From contig NZ_MIEK01000003.1 in NCBI RefSeq assembly GCF_001742285.1, positions 1-64,000 on the forward strand: a stretch of DNA of 64,000 bases, read 5' to 3'. The notes beneath the pieces are model-generated. The model made no database searches, was not told the origin of the DNA, and saw only the letters and a list, made by a program, of their open reading frames with translations. The position numbers and the translations under genes are program-made. The stretch is from Enterococcus rivorum. GTDB lineage: Bacteria > Bacillota > Bacilli > Lactobacillales > Enterococcaceae. This document shows positions 42,760 through 53,149 of the stretch, one piece after another. Positions within the stretch are counted from its first letter, which is position 1; the number at the start of each line of letters is the position of its first letter.

Positions 42760-45363
42760 ATGAAGAATGTTCATATCGTCCCACATATGCATTGGGATCG
42801 TGAATGGTACTTTTCTACAGAAGAATCTCGAATACTCTTGGTTAATAATATGACAGAAATCATGGACATGTTAGAAGAACATCCTGAGTACCCTTGCTAT
42901 GTACTAGATGGTCAAACGGCTATATTAGAAGATTATTTTGAGGTGTGCCCCGAACAAAGAGAAAGAGTAGAAAAACTAGTGAAAGCGGGACGACTAATCA
43001 TTGGCCCTTGGTACACTCAAACCGATGAGTTGGTTGTAGGAGCGGAATCCATTACTCGTAATTTACTTTATGGAATGTCTGACTGCGAAGCTTTTGGTGA
43101 ACCAATGAAGATTGGCTATTTACCAGATTCTTTTGGACAAAGTAGTCAAATGCCACAAATATTAAACGGTTTTGGGATTGATTATGCGATATTCTGGCGT
43201 GGCATTTCTGAGCGACATGGAACCGATAAAACAGAATTTTATTGGGAAGGTGACGATGGTTCAAAAGTCTTGACGCAACTGCTCCCTTTAGGTTATGCCA
43301 TTGGTAAATACTTGCCAGAAGAGGCTTCAGCCTTGAAAGAGCGGATGGATAAATATTTCCCTGTATTGGACAAAGGTGCAACATCGGATCATATAATTTT
43401 ACCCAATGGACATGACCAAATGCCGGTACAACGAAATATCTTCACTATTATTGAACTATTAGAAGAATTGTACCCAGAACGGAAATTCTTTTTGAGTCGT
43501 TATGAGCATGTATTTAATCAATTGAAAGAAACAATAGATTTACCTGTGATAAAAGGAGAATTTATTGATGGGAAATACAGCCGAGTTCATCGAAGTATTT
43601 TTTCTACAAGAATGGATATCAAAGCGGCTAACGCTAGAATTGAAAATAAAATAACGAATATACTGGAACCTCTAGCTTCAATAGCTTATTCTTTAGGACA
43701 TGAGTATCATCATGGTTTAATTGAAGGAATCTGGAAAGAAATAATGAAAAATCATGCCCATGACAGTATTGGTTGTTGTTGTTCAGACAAAGTTCATGCG
43801 GAAATTATGGCTAGATTTATCAATGCTGAAGAACGAACCGATCGTTTAATAGAATTTTATCAACGAAAAATAGTTGAAGGAATCCCAAGTCCTGAAAGTC
43901 ACGATAAAGTAGTTCTTTTTAATCTATTACCTAAGAAACGGAAGGAAGTAGTTACAATAAAAATTATTTCTAAATTGCCTTCGTTCGTTTTAGCAGATAC
44001 TAAAGGAGTTACTGTAGAATATCAAATCATAAGTCAAGAGATCATTGACCCTGGTTTGATTGATCGTCAAATTGTTCATTACGGAAATTACGAACCATTT
44101 ATTGAATATACAATTCAAGTGAATAGAGAGTTACCAGCTATGGGGTATGATACCTTGTATGTGAAGGCTGGGGAGCAAAAAATAACTCAAGAAATTGGGT
44201 TAAAGGATACGATTGAATCAGAGTATTATATTATCACAGCTAAAGAAAATGGTACTTTCAAAATAGTAAACAAAGAAAATGGCGAAGTTTATGATACTGT
44301 TTTTGCCATTGAAGATTGTGGCGATGATGGGGATGAATACGATTTTTCACCATTAAGAGAAGAAGTACCCTCTGTTTCTTCAGATTACGTAAAAGCAACC
44401 ATTGGAGGAGCTGAAACACAATTTTGTGGGAAATTGACCACTAGCTATCAGTGGAAGCTACCTAAAAATTTAGATTCTAGAAGAGAAGGGATCGTTGACA
44501 GTTTTGTAGAGATCAGCCTTACTGTTACAGTACCTAAAAACAGTAAAACTATCCAACTGACTCTTTCTATTGATAATCAATGTGGAGACCATCGAATGAG
44601 GCTTTTAATTCCCACAAAGATTCAAGCGCTGGTCTCAATTGCAGATAATCAGTTTGGGATTATTGAACGTTCTGTAGAAGATTCTGCAACGGCTGTTTGG
44701 GAAACGGAAGACTGGGATGAACGTCCCGATACAATTTTTCCTTTTCTAAGCCATGTCAGCTTAACCAATACTGAGTCTACAGTGGCAGTGTTTTCAAATA
44801 GTTCAAGAGAGTATCAGATTACAGGCTCTAATTTTGATAAAATCGCGATTACACTTTTCCGAGGAATTGGTGTTCTAGGAAAAGAAAAATTATTGCGTAG
44901 ACCAGGAAGGCCCTCTGGGATTAAATTGGCTACACCAGATTCTCAAATGCTTGGAAAAATCACTTTAGACTTTGGCATCTATTTTGAAGAAAGTTCGTTC
45001 TCGAATGTGGAAATAGGAAATCGAGCGAAAGAGTATTTAACACCGATTGTTTTTTATAACCAAATCCCTTATCACGCAATGAAATTGAACCCAAGCGGAT
45101 TGGTGTCGCCAGTAACGTATTCATTATTCACACAAGAAAATCCAAAGATTGTTTTAAGCACGTTGAAGAAAGCAGAAAAAGACCAGATATTACTAGCGAG
45201 GTTTTACAACCCTACAAACTGTTTAGAAGAGCTTTCGATTAAGAAAAATGATAAAATGAAAAGGAACTACGATAGTTATAAACTGAACGAAGAAAAAATA
45301 AATAGTGATTGTTCAGTGAAAATAAAACCAAACCAAGTAACAACAGTAAAAATAGCTGATTAA
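42760..45363 (+). CDS. mngB: GH38 alpha-mannosidase acting on mannosylglycerate phosphate
   Basis: An 867-residue cytoplasmic glycoside hydrolase of family 38: VPHMHWDREWYFS gives zinc ligands, GYLPDSFGQSSQMPQIL holds the nucleophilic aspartate, and KNHAHDSIGCCCSD the further metal site. In E. coli MngB cleaves 2-O-(6-phospho-alpha-mannosyl)-glycerate to mannose-6-phosphate and glycerate. The gene lies 11 bases after the PTS gene, before the glycerate kinase. Confidence 0.9.
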   Translation: MKNVHIVPHMHWDREWYFSTEESRILLVNNMTEIMDMLEEHPEYPCYVLDGQTAILEDYFEVCPEQRERVEKLVKAGRLIIGPWYTQTDELVVGAESITRNLLYGMSDCEAFGEPMKIGYLPDSFGQSSQMPQILNGFGIDYAIFWRGISERHGTDKTEFYWEGDDGSKVLTQLLPLGYAIGKYLPEEASALKERMDKYFPVLDKGATSDHIILPNGHDQMPVQRNIFTIIELLEELYPERKFFLSRYEHVFNQLKETIDLPVIKGEFIDGKYSRVHRSIFSTRMDIKAANARIENKITNILEPLASIAYSLGHEYHHGLIEGIWKEIMKNHAHDSIGCCCSDKVHAEIMARFINAEERTDRLIEFYQRKIVEGIPSPESHDKVVLFNLLPKKRKEVVTIKIISKLPSFVLADTKGVTVEYQIISQEIIDPGLIDRQIVHYGNYEPFIEYTIQVNRELPAMGYDTLYVKAGEQKITQEIGLKDTIESEYYIITAKENGTFKIVNKENGEVYDTVFAIEDCGDDGDEYDFSPLREEVPSVSSDYVKATIGGAETQFCGKLTTSYQWKLPKNLDSRREGIVDSFVEISLTVTVPKNSKTIQLTLSIDNQCGDHRMRLLIPTKIQALVSIADNQFGIIERSVEDSATAVWETEDWDERPDTIFPFLSHVSLTNTESTVAVFSNSSREYQITGSNFDKIAITLFRGIGVLGKEKLLRRPGRPSGIKLATPDSQMLGKITLDFGIYFEESSFSNVEIGNRAKEYLTPIVFYNQIPYHAMKLNPSGLVSPVTYSLFTQENPKIVLSTLKKAEKDQILLARFYNPTNCLEELSIKKNDKMKRNYDSYKLNEEKINSDCSVKIKPNQVTTVKIAD

Positions 45364-45437
45364 AGAAAAAAGGAAGTGAAGAAAAGACGAAAGTTGTTTT
45401 TTCTTTGCTTTTTGCTTAATCATAAGGAGGGAAAGGG

Positions 45438-46562
45438 ATGAAGGTTTTGATTGCGATTGACTCTATGAAGGGGTCTTTATCTAGCCTAGAGGCCAATCAG
45501 GTTGTATCAGAAGTATTCAAAGAACGAGGGCATCAAGTGATAGAAATAGCCATTGCGGATGGCGGAGAAGGGACTGTAGAGGCGGTCATTGAAAATAATT
45601 CTGGAAAAATCATACCAACCTCTGTTCATTCATTAGGTGGGCAAAAAATAACCGCAGAATTTGGCTGGCTTGAAAAAGAAAAAATGGCGGTTATAGAAAC
45701 GGCAGCAGCTTCGGGCATTCAATTTTTAGATGGAACACTAACAACACATCCCAAAAATACCAGCTCTTATGGTACTGGAGAACTAATTCTTGCAGCCATC
45801 GATAAGGGAGCTCAAAAAATCATTATTGGACTTGGTGGAACAGGAACCGTTGATGGTGGAATAGGATTGCTAAGTGCTTTAGGTGTTGAGTTTTACAATA
45901 AAGCTGAAGAAATTCTTCCAGTCTCAGGTGGCATATTAGATCAAATTACTCGTATTTCTACTAAGAACTTGTCAAATAAAGTAAAAGAAATCGAATTTTT
46001 GATTGCCTCTGATGTGGATAGTCAGTTAACGGGTACTAGTGGAGCTGTTCAGATGTTTGGGAAACAAAAAGGGATTAAGGAAGAAGAAGTAATCGCTTAT
46101 GATCGAGCAATGAAAAAATATCAAGAAACAGTAATCGGCAAAGCAAAAAGTCAAGCTGGCGATGGTGCGGCTGGTGGGATTGGTTTTGCTCTAAGAACTT
46201 TTTTGAATGGGAAAATGTATTCTGGTATTCATTTAATTTCGCAATTATCACATTTGGAAGAACAAATAAAGACAGTAGATTTGGTTATCACTGGCGAAGG
46301 AAAGATGGATAACCAAAGCCTCCATGGAAAAGTGCCAGTTGGAATCGGACGTATGGCAAAAAAATATCAAGTTCCAGTCGTTGCTTTTGTGGGGAGCTTC
46401 CTAGGAGATGATTCCTTATTTGAAAAAGAAGGAATCTCGGTAATTGTTCCTATTATCGATAAAATAACCAGCTTAGAAGAAGCGATGGAAAATGCCAAGC
46501 AAAACTTACAGCGCACATCAAAACGTTCTTTAAAATTACTGGAATTGATTGAAAAAAAATAG
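45438..46562 (+). CDS. Glycerate kinase (GarK/GlxK family)
   Basis: A 374-residue class II glycerate kinase: IAIDSMKGSLSSLEANQV, IADGGEGTVEA, and GLGGTGTVDGGIGLLSALG are family signatures. It phosphorylates the glycerate freed by the mannosidase to 2-phosphoglycerate, which enters glycolysis, so the three genes form a complete route. AAGGAGGGAAAGGG precedes the ATG. Confidence 0.92.
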   Translation: MKVLIAIDSMKGSLSSLEANQVVSEVFKERGHQVIEIAIADGGEGTVEAVIENNSGKIIPTSVHSLGGQKITAEFGWLEKEKMAVIETAAASGIQFLDGTLTTHPKNTSSYGTGELILAAIDKGAQKIIIGLGGTGTVDGGIGLLSALGVEFYNKAEEILPVSGGILDQITRISTKNLSNKVKEIEFLIASDVDSQLTGTSGAVQMFGKQKGIKEEEVIAYDRAMKKYQETVIGKAKSQAGDGAAGGIGFALRTFLNGKMYSGIHLISQLSHLEEQIKTVDLVITGEGKMDNQSLHGKVPVGIGRMAKKYQVPVVAFVGSFLGDDSLFEKEGISVIVPIIDKITSLEEAMENAKQNLQRTSKRSLKLLELIEKK

Positions 46563-46581
46563 CACGTTTCAAAATAGTATT

Positions 46582-46626
46582 AGCCCCTACTTGGCAGTGA
46601 CCTTTGTCAGGGATAGGGGCTTTTTT
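46582..46626 (+). terminator. Terminator after the mannosylglycerate operon
   Basis: AGCCCCTA (46582-46589) pairs with TAGGGGCT (46614-46621), followed by TTTTT. Confidence 0.85.
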
Positions 46627-47177
46627 ACTATTATTATTAGATGTAATTCAGATAAATAACATGTAATTAGCCTGTTTTTATATCGATAATATACTTTAAA
46701 TGAAATTCATTTACAATAAATTGGTATTTAAAAACAATAATTTTTACTAATTTTTAATTTATTTTGTAATAAAAGATTCCTTTTTTTATTTTTTTTGGTA
46801 TTATAGTTTATGTAGAGACGTGTAACCTTAAAACAAGGATGAGCTAATGACTTAAATATGAGAAGATAATTTTTATTGAATAGACCATAAAAAAACGGAA
46901 AATCAGAAGATAGAGATCAAGTTTATTAAGTAAACTAAAACATAAAAAGTCAGCAGCAGATGTTTTTTTTGAATATGTTGGGAAGTTTTACGATTATTTA
47001 GTGTCAAGCTAGAAAATATTTTGCCATATCATTATAAAATTTTTTCTATTCCCTAAGGTAATCAATCGGAAATTCAGATTCATCTTTCCAAAGACAACAT
47101 ACCTTTTCAAAAAGAGATAGTAAATTATTCAAAGATAGGATAGTTGGATAGAGATTACCACCATGAAAGGATAGAAT
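46627..47177. other. Very AT-rich gene-free stretch
   Basis: No ORF with start signals on either strand. Long A and T tracts, possibly promoter DNA for the membrane protein gene; TGGTATTATAGT near 46797 offers a plausible -10, but it is 380 bases from the gene. Confidence 0.45.
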
Positions 47178-48833
47178 ATGAAAAGAACAGCGAGCATCAA
47201 AAAAAATAAAACATTTTTAATTATTTTGGTATTTTTATTATTAAGCACTATTTCTTTGTTGTTTACTCATATAGGTAAACCTGTAATGTACAGAGGTGAT
47301 GACATTTATTTTCATTTGAGTCGTATAGAAGGGATTTCAGAAGGAATAAAAAATGGGCTCTTTTTTCAAAAAATAAACTATTTTTTTCTACATGGAATGG
47401 GGTATGCATCACCAATTTTTTATTCTGATTTATTTTTATATCCGGCAGGGATATTAAGATGTTTAGGAATATCAATTAGTAACACGTATATTATTTTTTT
47501 ATGGAGTATAAATTTTCTAACCTATCTGCTTGCATATCAATGTTTTCGTTATTATAAAAAAATAGATTACCAAGCGTTCCTATTTGCTGTTCTCTATGGA
47601 GGGGCATCGTATCGCTTAAGTGATTTAACAGAGAGAGCAGCTATTGGTGAGTTACTATCCTTTATGTTTATTCCATTAGCTTTTATAGGACTTTGGTCTA
47701 TATTTTTTGAAGAAAAACAGAAGTATTATATACTGTCTATTGGAATGGCTTGTTTAATATTTACTCATGTATTGAGTGCATTTATTTTTAGTATTTTCAT
47801 TTTTTTCTATCTAATAATGAATCTGACTACACTTATGAAGAACAAAAAAAGATTATTTGCCTTACTGAAAGCTGTCGGTTTGACAGTGTTACTTTGTTTA
47901 GGATTTTTGTTACCAATAGTTGAGCAGACGTTCGATCAATCATTTAATTTTCAAGTGAATCAAGTGGCCAAAATGAGTGATTTTACTCATACTATTCCAG
48001 AGTATATCAAAATTGCCTTGGTAAATAGTGGTGTTAATAATTTAGGAATCTTGATTTTTTTGTTGTTTATGCTTTTGTTAGTAAGGTTTAATGCTTTATT
48101 AACAGATTCAAAAAAATTATTTTTGATAACTTTTCTATTTTTGGTTTCATCTACAAGTCTGATTCCGTATCGATTGTTAGAAGACACGTTTATCAATTCT
48201 GTTCAATTTCCTTGGCGCTTCTTTGTAATAGTTACATTTGGTGTTTGTTGGTTATTTGCTGACAATATTGACAGGTTATTTAAAAGACAGACCTTAAATA
48301 AAATGTTACTTTTTGGAAGTATTACATTGGCTACAGGACTGTTAATTTTGCATGGTTTGTTTATTTCTGACACTTCTAGATATGTTTCGAGAGAAGAAGT
48401 TGAAGCGATTCCTCAAAATTTTTTAGGCTGGGGTATGGAATACCTTCCTTTTAAAACAGATTATTTTGAAGTCATCGAAGAGCCAAGAAGAATTTTGAAC
48501 AGCGACAATGTTTCCTTGCAAAATGTTTCTTTTGAGTATGGCGGCATTGATTTATACTACAGTACAAAAAAATCTAATGAAGAAGCTAAAATTATTTTAC
48601 CTTATATTTACTATAAAGGTTATAAAGCAACTGTGGACGGAGAACCACTTGAAGTCAATAATAGCTCTGTTGTGCCTGGTTTGTGTGAAGTTAACGTAAC
48701 TGATAGTGGAAATTTAAAGATGAAGTACCATTGGACAACACTCCAAATTGTTTCTTTTATTTTGTCGTTGCTATCGTGGTTAACTCTTGTGATCAGTTTA
48801 GGATATAAGAAAATCAAAAAGAAGACCGCCTAA
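47178..48833 (+). CDS. Polytopic membrane protein, GT-C glycosyltransferase-like (PTPS-related/YfhO-like)
   Basis: A 551-residue protein with about 12 transmembrane helices. The acidic loop after the first helix (MYRGDDIYFHLSRIEGI) and HGMGYASPIFYSDLFLYPAG are typical of GT-C-fold integral membrane glycosyltransferase-like proteins. The last about 100 residues form an extracytoplasmic beta domain before a final helix. The sugar donor is probably polyprenyl-linked. Monocistronic; gene context gives no pathway. Confidence 0.72.
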   Translation: MKRTASIKKNKTFLIILVFLLLSTISLLFTHIGKPVMYRGDDIYFHLSRIEGISEGIKNGLFFQKINYFFLHGMGYASPIFYSDLFLYPAGILRCLGISISNTYIIFLWSINFLTYLLAYQCFRYYKKIDYQAFLFAVLYGGASYRLSDLTERAAIGELLSFMFIPLAFIGLWSIFFEEKQKYYILSIGMACLIFTHVLSAFIFSIFIFFYLIMNLTTLMKNKKRLFALLKAVGLTVLLCLGFLLPIVEQTFDQSFNFQVNQVAKMSDFTHTIPEYIKIALVNSGVNNLGILIFLLFMLLLVRFNALLTDSKKLFLITFLFLVSSTSLIPYRLLEDTFINSVQFPWRFFVIVTFGVCWLFADNIDRLFKRQTLNKMLLFGSITLATGLLILHGLFISDTSRYVSREEVEAIPQNFLGWGMEYLPFKTDYFEVIEEPRRILNSDNVSLQNVSFEYGGIDLYYSTKKSNEEAKIILPYIYYKGYKATVDGEPLEVNNSSVVPGLCEVNVTDSGNLKMKYHWTTLQIVSFILSLLSWLTLVISLGYKKIKKKTA

Positions 48834-49154
48834 GAGAGTTGTCGCTTTGTCAATACATGTAGTAACTGATAAGAGAATGGGAATATTTTGAAGGTGTATT
48901 CTATAGAAAAATGTTTGTCTGTAGATAAACATTTCTGTTGCAGCTTTTTGACTCTGTGCAGCAATGGTATTTGGTAAGAAATTTCACCGATTTATTAACG
49001 GATAGCTGTCACTTCTGAGCTTCCAATCCTGACTATTCATCATTTTATTTGTGCTTTTATCTAAATAGTTTTAACGAATAACCGGCTGTCTAGAAGCCTT
49101 TCTAACAGAGACGCATTAACATGAATTCTGTTGAATTCAATTAGCGGAACAAAA
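48834..49154. other. Gene-free stretch upstream of the valS promoter
   Basis: Contains the hairpin AAATGTTTGTCT/AGATAAACATTT (48909-48934), lacking a T-run, and no ORF with a start signal. Confidence 0.45.
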
Positions 49155-49183
49155 TTGACAATTTCCAACCCAACATGTAAAAT
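49155..49183 (+). promoter_or_regulatory. Promoter of the valS T-box leader
   Basis: TTGACA (49155-49160), a 17-base spacer, TAAAAT (49178-49183) preceded by TG. Transcription would begin near 49190. Confidence 0.88.
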
Positions 49184-49189
49184 ATAGCC

Positions 49190-49436
49190 AAGACAATGAA
49201 CAAGAGGAGTACTACTGGTGTCGTTTTAGAGAGAAAATTGATTGCTGAAAAATTTTCACACAGCCAGTAAGAAGGTAGCTTGGGAGTTAACAATTTGAAG
49301 TAAATAGAATTGTTCGATTTGTGACCGTTACCTCACCAATGAAGCGGTGTTTGAAGAAAAGTCAAACACAATTTAGGTGGTACCGCGTAAAATTATACGC
49401 CCTAAAATACGAAAGTATTTTAGGGCTTTATTTTTT
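49190..49436 (+). promoter_or_regulatory. T-box riboswitch controlling valS
   Basis: The leader has the GAGTAC and GAGAGAAAA stem I features, the T-box AGGTGGTACCGCG (49375-49387), and the terminator GCCCTAAAATAC (49399-49410)/GTATTTTAGGGC (49415-49426) with a T-run. Uncharged tRNA-Val should stabilise the antiterminator and allow valS expression. I did not locate the specifier codon with certainty. Confidence 0.9.
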
Positions 49437-49467
49437 CTCCGAAAACAAGTAGAAAGAAGGAAATAGC

Positions 49468-52113
49468 ATGACTGAAGAAAAAAATTTACCGACAAAATAT
49501 CAGCCAAACGAGGTTGAAAAAGGACGTTATCAAAAATGGCTAGATCAAGATTTGTTTAAGCCTAATCAAAATAAGAAGGCAAAACCTTATTCGATTGTAA
49601 TTCCACCACCAAATGTAACCGGAAAATTGCATTTAGGTCATGCCTGGGACACAACGTTACAAGATATGATTATTCGCCAAAAACGGATGCAAGGATTTGA
49701 CACATTATGGCTGCCAGGAATGGATCATGCGGGGATTGCAACGCAAGCAAAAGTCGAAGAAAAATTAGCAGAGCAAGGCATCTCTCGTTATGACTTAGGC
49801 CGCGAAAAATTTGTCGATCAAGTTTGGGAGTGGAAAGAAGAATATGCTTCTCATATCCGCGAACAATGGGCACAAATGGGGCTTTCTTTAGATTATAGCC
49901 GCGAACGTTTTACTCTAGACGAAGGATTATCTGAAGCTGTTCGTAAAGTTTTTGTTTCTCTATATGAAAAAGATTTAATTTACCGTGGTGAGTACATTAT
50001 TAATTGGGATCCAAAAGCGAAAACAGCCCTCTCTGACATTGAAGTCATTCATAAAGATATCGAGGGTGCTTTTTACCACATGAGCTATCCTCTAACAGAT
50101 GGTTCTGGTATCGTTGAGATTGCAACCACTCGTCCAGAAACGATGCTTGGTGATACCGCGATTGCGGTTCATCCAGAAGATGAAAGATATAAAGAGCTAA
50201 TTGGCAAAACGGTTACGTTACCATTAGTAAACAAGGAAATACCGATTATTGCTGATGAATATGTAGATATGGAATTTGGAACCGGTGTGGTAAAAATTAC
50301 ACCAGCCCATGATCCTAACGACTTTGAAGTAGGTAATCGTCATGATCTACCTCGTGTAAACGTAATGAATGAAGATGGTTCTATGAATGGACTTGCTGGA
50401 AAATATGAAGGAATGGATCGTTTTGCGGCACGTAAATTGATTGTTTCTGATTTAAAAGAAATGGGTCGTTTAATAAAAATTGAAACCATGAACCACAGCG
50501 TTGGTCATTCAGAAAGAACAGGGGTAGTTGTTGAACCTCGTTTATCAACTCAGTGGTTCGTAAAAATGGCTCCTTTGTCAGAAAAAGCGATGAAGAACCA
50601 AGAAACAGAAAATGCTGTTGAATTTTTCCCACCACGTTTCGATCAAACTTTTATGCGTTGGATGGACAATGTACATGATTGGGTAATTTCTCGTCAATTA
50701 TGGTGGGGACATCAAATTCCTGCTTGGTATCATAAAGAAACGGGTGAAATGTATGTTGGAATGGAAGCACCGACTGATGCTGAAAATTGGATACAAGATT
50801 CGGATGTTTTAGATACATGGTTTAGCTCTGCTCTTTGGCCGTTTTCAACAATGGGTTGGCCCGATGAAGCCAATGAAGACTATCAACGCTATTTCCCAAC
50901 GAATACATTGGTGACTGGCTATGATATTATTTTCTTCTGGGTAAGCCGCATGATTTTCCAAAGCTTGGAATTTACTGAACAGCGTCCATTTAAAAATGTC
51001 TTAATGCACGGTTTAATTCGTGATGAACAAGGGCGCAAAATGAGCAAGTCTCTAGGAAATGGGATTGACCCAATGGACGTGATTGAAAAATACGGTGCAG
51101 ATGCTTTACGTTGGTTCTTGTCTAATGGTTCTTCTCCTGGTCAAGATGTACGCTTTAGTTATGAAAAAATGGATGCCTCTTGGAACTTTATCAATAAAAT
51201 TTGGAATGCCAGCCGTTTTGTTATTATGAACATTGAAGGTATGACAGTAGAAGATATTGATTTTAGTGGTGAAAAAACAGTAGCTGATCGTTGGATACTA
51301 ACTCGTTTGAATGAAACAATTGAGCGAGTGACAGATTTGTTTGACCGCTTTGAATTTGGTGAAGCAGGTCGTCAACTATACAATTTCATCTGGGATGATT
51401 TCTGTGATTGGTATATCGAAATGAGTAAAGAAATCTTATACGGAGAAAATGAAACAGCGAAACAAGCGACACGCAGCATCTTAGTATATACGCTAGATCA
51501 AATTTTACGTCTACTCCATCCAATTATGCCTTTTGTAACGGAAGAGATTTGGGAAAGTATTCCTCACGAAGGAGAATCGCTAGTTGTTGCAGCGTATCCA
51601 GTTGTGAAAGAAGAGCTGACAGATGAAACAGCAGCTCGCGGGATGGAAGTCTTAAAAGAAGTAATTCGTTCTGTCAGAAATATTCGTGCCGAAGTAAACA
51701 CACCACTTTCAAAACCAATCACATTGCTTATCAAAACAACCGATGACCAAATAGATCAATTCTTAGTGGAAAATACCAATTATATTGAACGCTTTTGTAA
51801 CCCAGAAGAGTTAACAATTAGTAAAGAGATCATTGCCCCAGAATTAGCAATGTCGGCGGTATTGACAGGAGTAGAAATTTACTTGCCATTAGCAGGTTTA
51901 ATTAACATCGAAGAAGAAATTACTCGTTTAGAAAAAGAGTTAGAAAAATGGAATCAAGAAGTGAAACGAGTGCAAGGAAAACTAGGAAACGACCGTTTTG
52001 TGGCAAATGCGCCTGAAGAAGTCGTTGAAGCTGAAAAAGCGAAGGGAAAAGATTACCTTGAAAAACAAGTCATTGTAAAAGAGCGTATTGCTCAATTGCG
52101 GACAGTAAAATAA
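49468..52113 (+). CDS. valS: Valyl-tRNA synthetase
   Basis: An 881-residue class I synthetase charging tRNA-Val. HLGHA (HIGH variant) in [14 protein letters not shown], the editing domain with [12 protein letters not shown], and KMSKS in [11 protein letters not shown]. The C-terminal about 70 residues form a coiled coil typical of ValRS. AAGAAGGAAATAGC precedes the ATG. Confidence 0.98.
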   Translation: MTEEKNLPTKYQPNEVEKGRYQKWLDQDLFKPNQNKKAKPYSIVIPPPNVTGKLHLGHAWDTTLQDMIIRQKRMQGFDTLWLPGMDHAGIATQAKVEEKLAEQGISRYDLGREKFVDQVWEWKEEYASHIREQWAQMGLSLDYSRERFTLDEGLSEAVRKVFVSLYEKDLIYRGEYIINWDPKAKTALSDIEVIHKDIEGAFYHMSYPLTDGSGIVEIATTRPETMLGDTAIAVHPEDERYKELIGKTVTLPLVNKEIPIIADEYVDMEFGTGVVKITPAHDPNDFEVGNRHDLPRVNVMNEDGSMNGLAGKYEGMDRFAARKLIVSDLKEMGRLIKIETMNHSVGHSERTGVVVEPRLSTQWFVKMAPLSEKAMKNQETENAVEFFPPRFDQTFMRWMDNVHDWVISRQLWWGHQIPAWYHKETGEMYVGMEAPTDAENWIQDSDVLDTWFSSALWPFSTMGWPDEANEDYQRYFPTNTLVTGYDIIFFWVSRMIFQSLEFTEQRPFKNVLMHGLIRDEQGRKMSKSLGNGIDPMDVIEKYGADALRWFLSNGSSPGQDVRFSYEKMDASWNFINKIWNASRFVIMNIEGMTVEDIDFSGEKTVADRWILTRLNETIERVTDLFDRFEFGEAGRQLYNFIWDDFCDWYIEMSKEILYGENETAKQATRSILVYTLDQILRLLHPIMPFVTEEIWESIPHEGESLVVAAYPVVKEELTDETAARGMEVLKEVIRSVRNIRAEVNTPLSKPITLLIKTTDDQIDQFLVENTNYIERFCNPEELTISKEIIAPELAMSAVLTGVEIYLPLAGLINIEEEITRLEKELEKWNQEVKRVQGKLGNDRFVANAPEEVVEAEKAKGKDYLEKQVIVKERIAQLRTVK

Positions 52114-52121
52114 TAAAATAG

Positions 52122-52211
52122 AAAAAAAGCGTACCTATTCTATAGAGGACCATTAAAAGTAAGACAAAGCTGTCTCCTTTTTGGAAAACGATGAGAAGGT
52201 ACGCTTTTTTT
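52122..52211. terminator. Bidirectional terminator between valS and the TVP38 gene
   Basis: AAAAAAAGCGTACCT (52122-52136) is exactly complementary to AGGTACGCTTTTTTT (52197-52211); the long intervening loop carries smaller stems. Confidence 0.75.
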
Positions 52212-52815
52212 ATAGTATAGACAGATGATTGAATAAATAAAGTAAAATGAAGCTGTAGGTTGCTACAGACCAGAATTTCAAAAGTAATAATATTTTCATA
52301 TATTCTTTAAAAGGAAAATCAGTCAATCCTGCGACCAAACAGACTAAATCATCTGGCGCAAAAGGAATTAGCAACGTCGCTATCAATAATTTCCTAATCC
52401 CATCTGGCGGACGATTAATCATCTTCTCAAATTTTGAATAACGTTTAGGAGGTAATAACGCTCGCGCAAAATCTTTCCCATAGTAATTCACTAGCCAGTA
52501 GACAATGATATCACCGATAATTAAACCAATAAAGCTATAAATCAAGCCGGGGATATTTCCAAACATTAGCATTCCCACGACAGAAGAAATTCCTCCAGGA
52601 AGAATTGGAATAATCACTTGAAGAATTTGCAAAGTAATGAAAAAGAAAATCGCATAATCTCCAAACTGCTTAATAAATGTTTGCAAGGATTGGACAGAGT
52701 GAAAGATGCCAATTGAATAACCATAAACAACTAATAAAGTGAAAATAACAACTCCCAAAATTGGTAGAAAATAAATAATATTTTTCGCAAGACTTTTTTC
52801 TTCTTTTTCTTCCAC
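52210..52815 (-). CDS. TVP38/TMEM64 (SNARE-associated/DedA-like) membrane protein
   Basis: A 201-residue protein with about five transmembrane helices, VVGMLMFGNIPGLIYSFIGLIIGDIIVYWL and a following RYSKFEKMINR...LLIATLLIPFAPDDLVCLVAGL, which are typical of the VTT domain. Members of the wider DedA/VTT group include lipid flippases and scramblases; its substrate is unknown. GTG start, weak Shine-Dalgarno. Confidence 0.82.
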   Translation of the reverse strand: MEEKEEKSLAKNIIYFLPILGVVIFTLLVVYGYSIGIFHSVQSLQTFIKQFGDYAIFFFITLQILQVIIPILPGGISSVVGMLMFGNIPGLIYSFIGLIIGDIIVYWLVNYYGKDFARALLPPKRYSKFEKMINRPPDGIRKLLIATLLIPFAPDDLVCLVAGLTDFPFKEYMKILLLLKFWSVATYSFILLYLFNHLSIL

Positions 52816-53149
52816 AGTAAATTCAGCTCACTTTCAGTTCCTCGTAAATATCAATATATATAATTTGGATTCATTCGTCAATCATTTCTTAAAAATAGAA
52901 CTGGTCGTGTAGAATGTACCTAGAAGCTTTGATCCGTGAGGGAAGCCCTATCACAATGGGTGACATCGGATGCACCAAAATATTCACTGCTAGAATTATT
53001 AAAAACATCTAAGTATTTAGCGATAAAATAGGAAATCAGGATGTTTTGAAAGAAAATCTGTTTATTTAATGAAAATGAAAGATACTTTCGCTATAATGGA
53101 CAAATAAGGATCAGAAACGAACGACAATAAATGTAAAAGAAGGGATAGA
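52816..53149. other. Gene-free stretch upstream of folC
   Basis: A 32-codon ORF (ATG 52914, MYLEALIREGSPITMGDIGC...) lacks a ribosome binding site and I judge it not to be a gene. ATCCG/CGGAT complementarity near 52932-52970 could form a hairpin. Nothing else seen. Confidence 0.4.

Noticed and set aside
52914-53012. 32-codon plus-strand ORF MYLEALIREGSPITMGDIGC...
   Set aside because: No ribosome binding site, no recognisable family, and isolated; the protein-like look may be chance or an old gene fragment.
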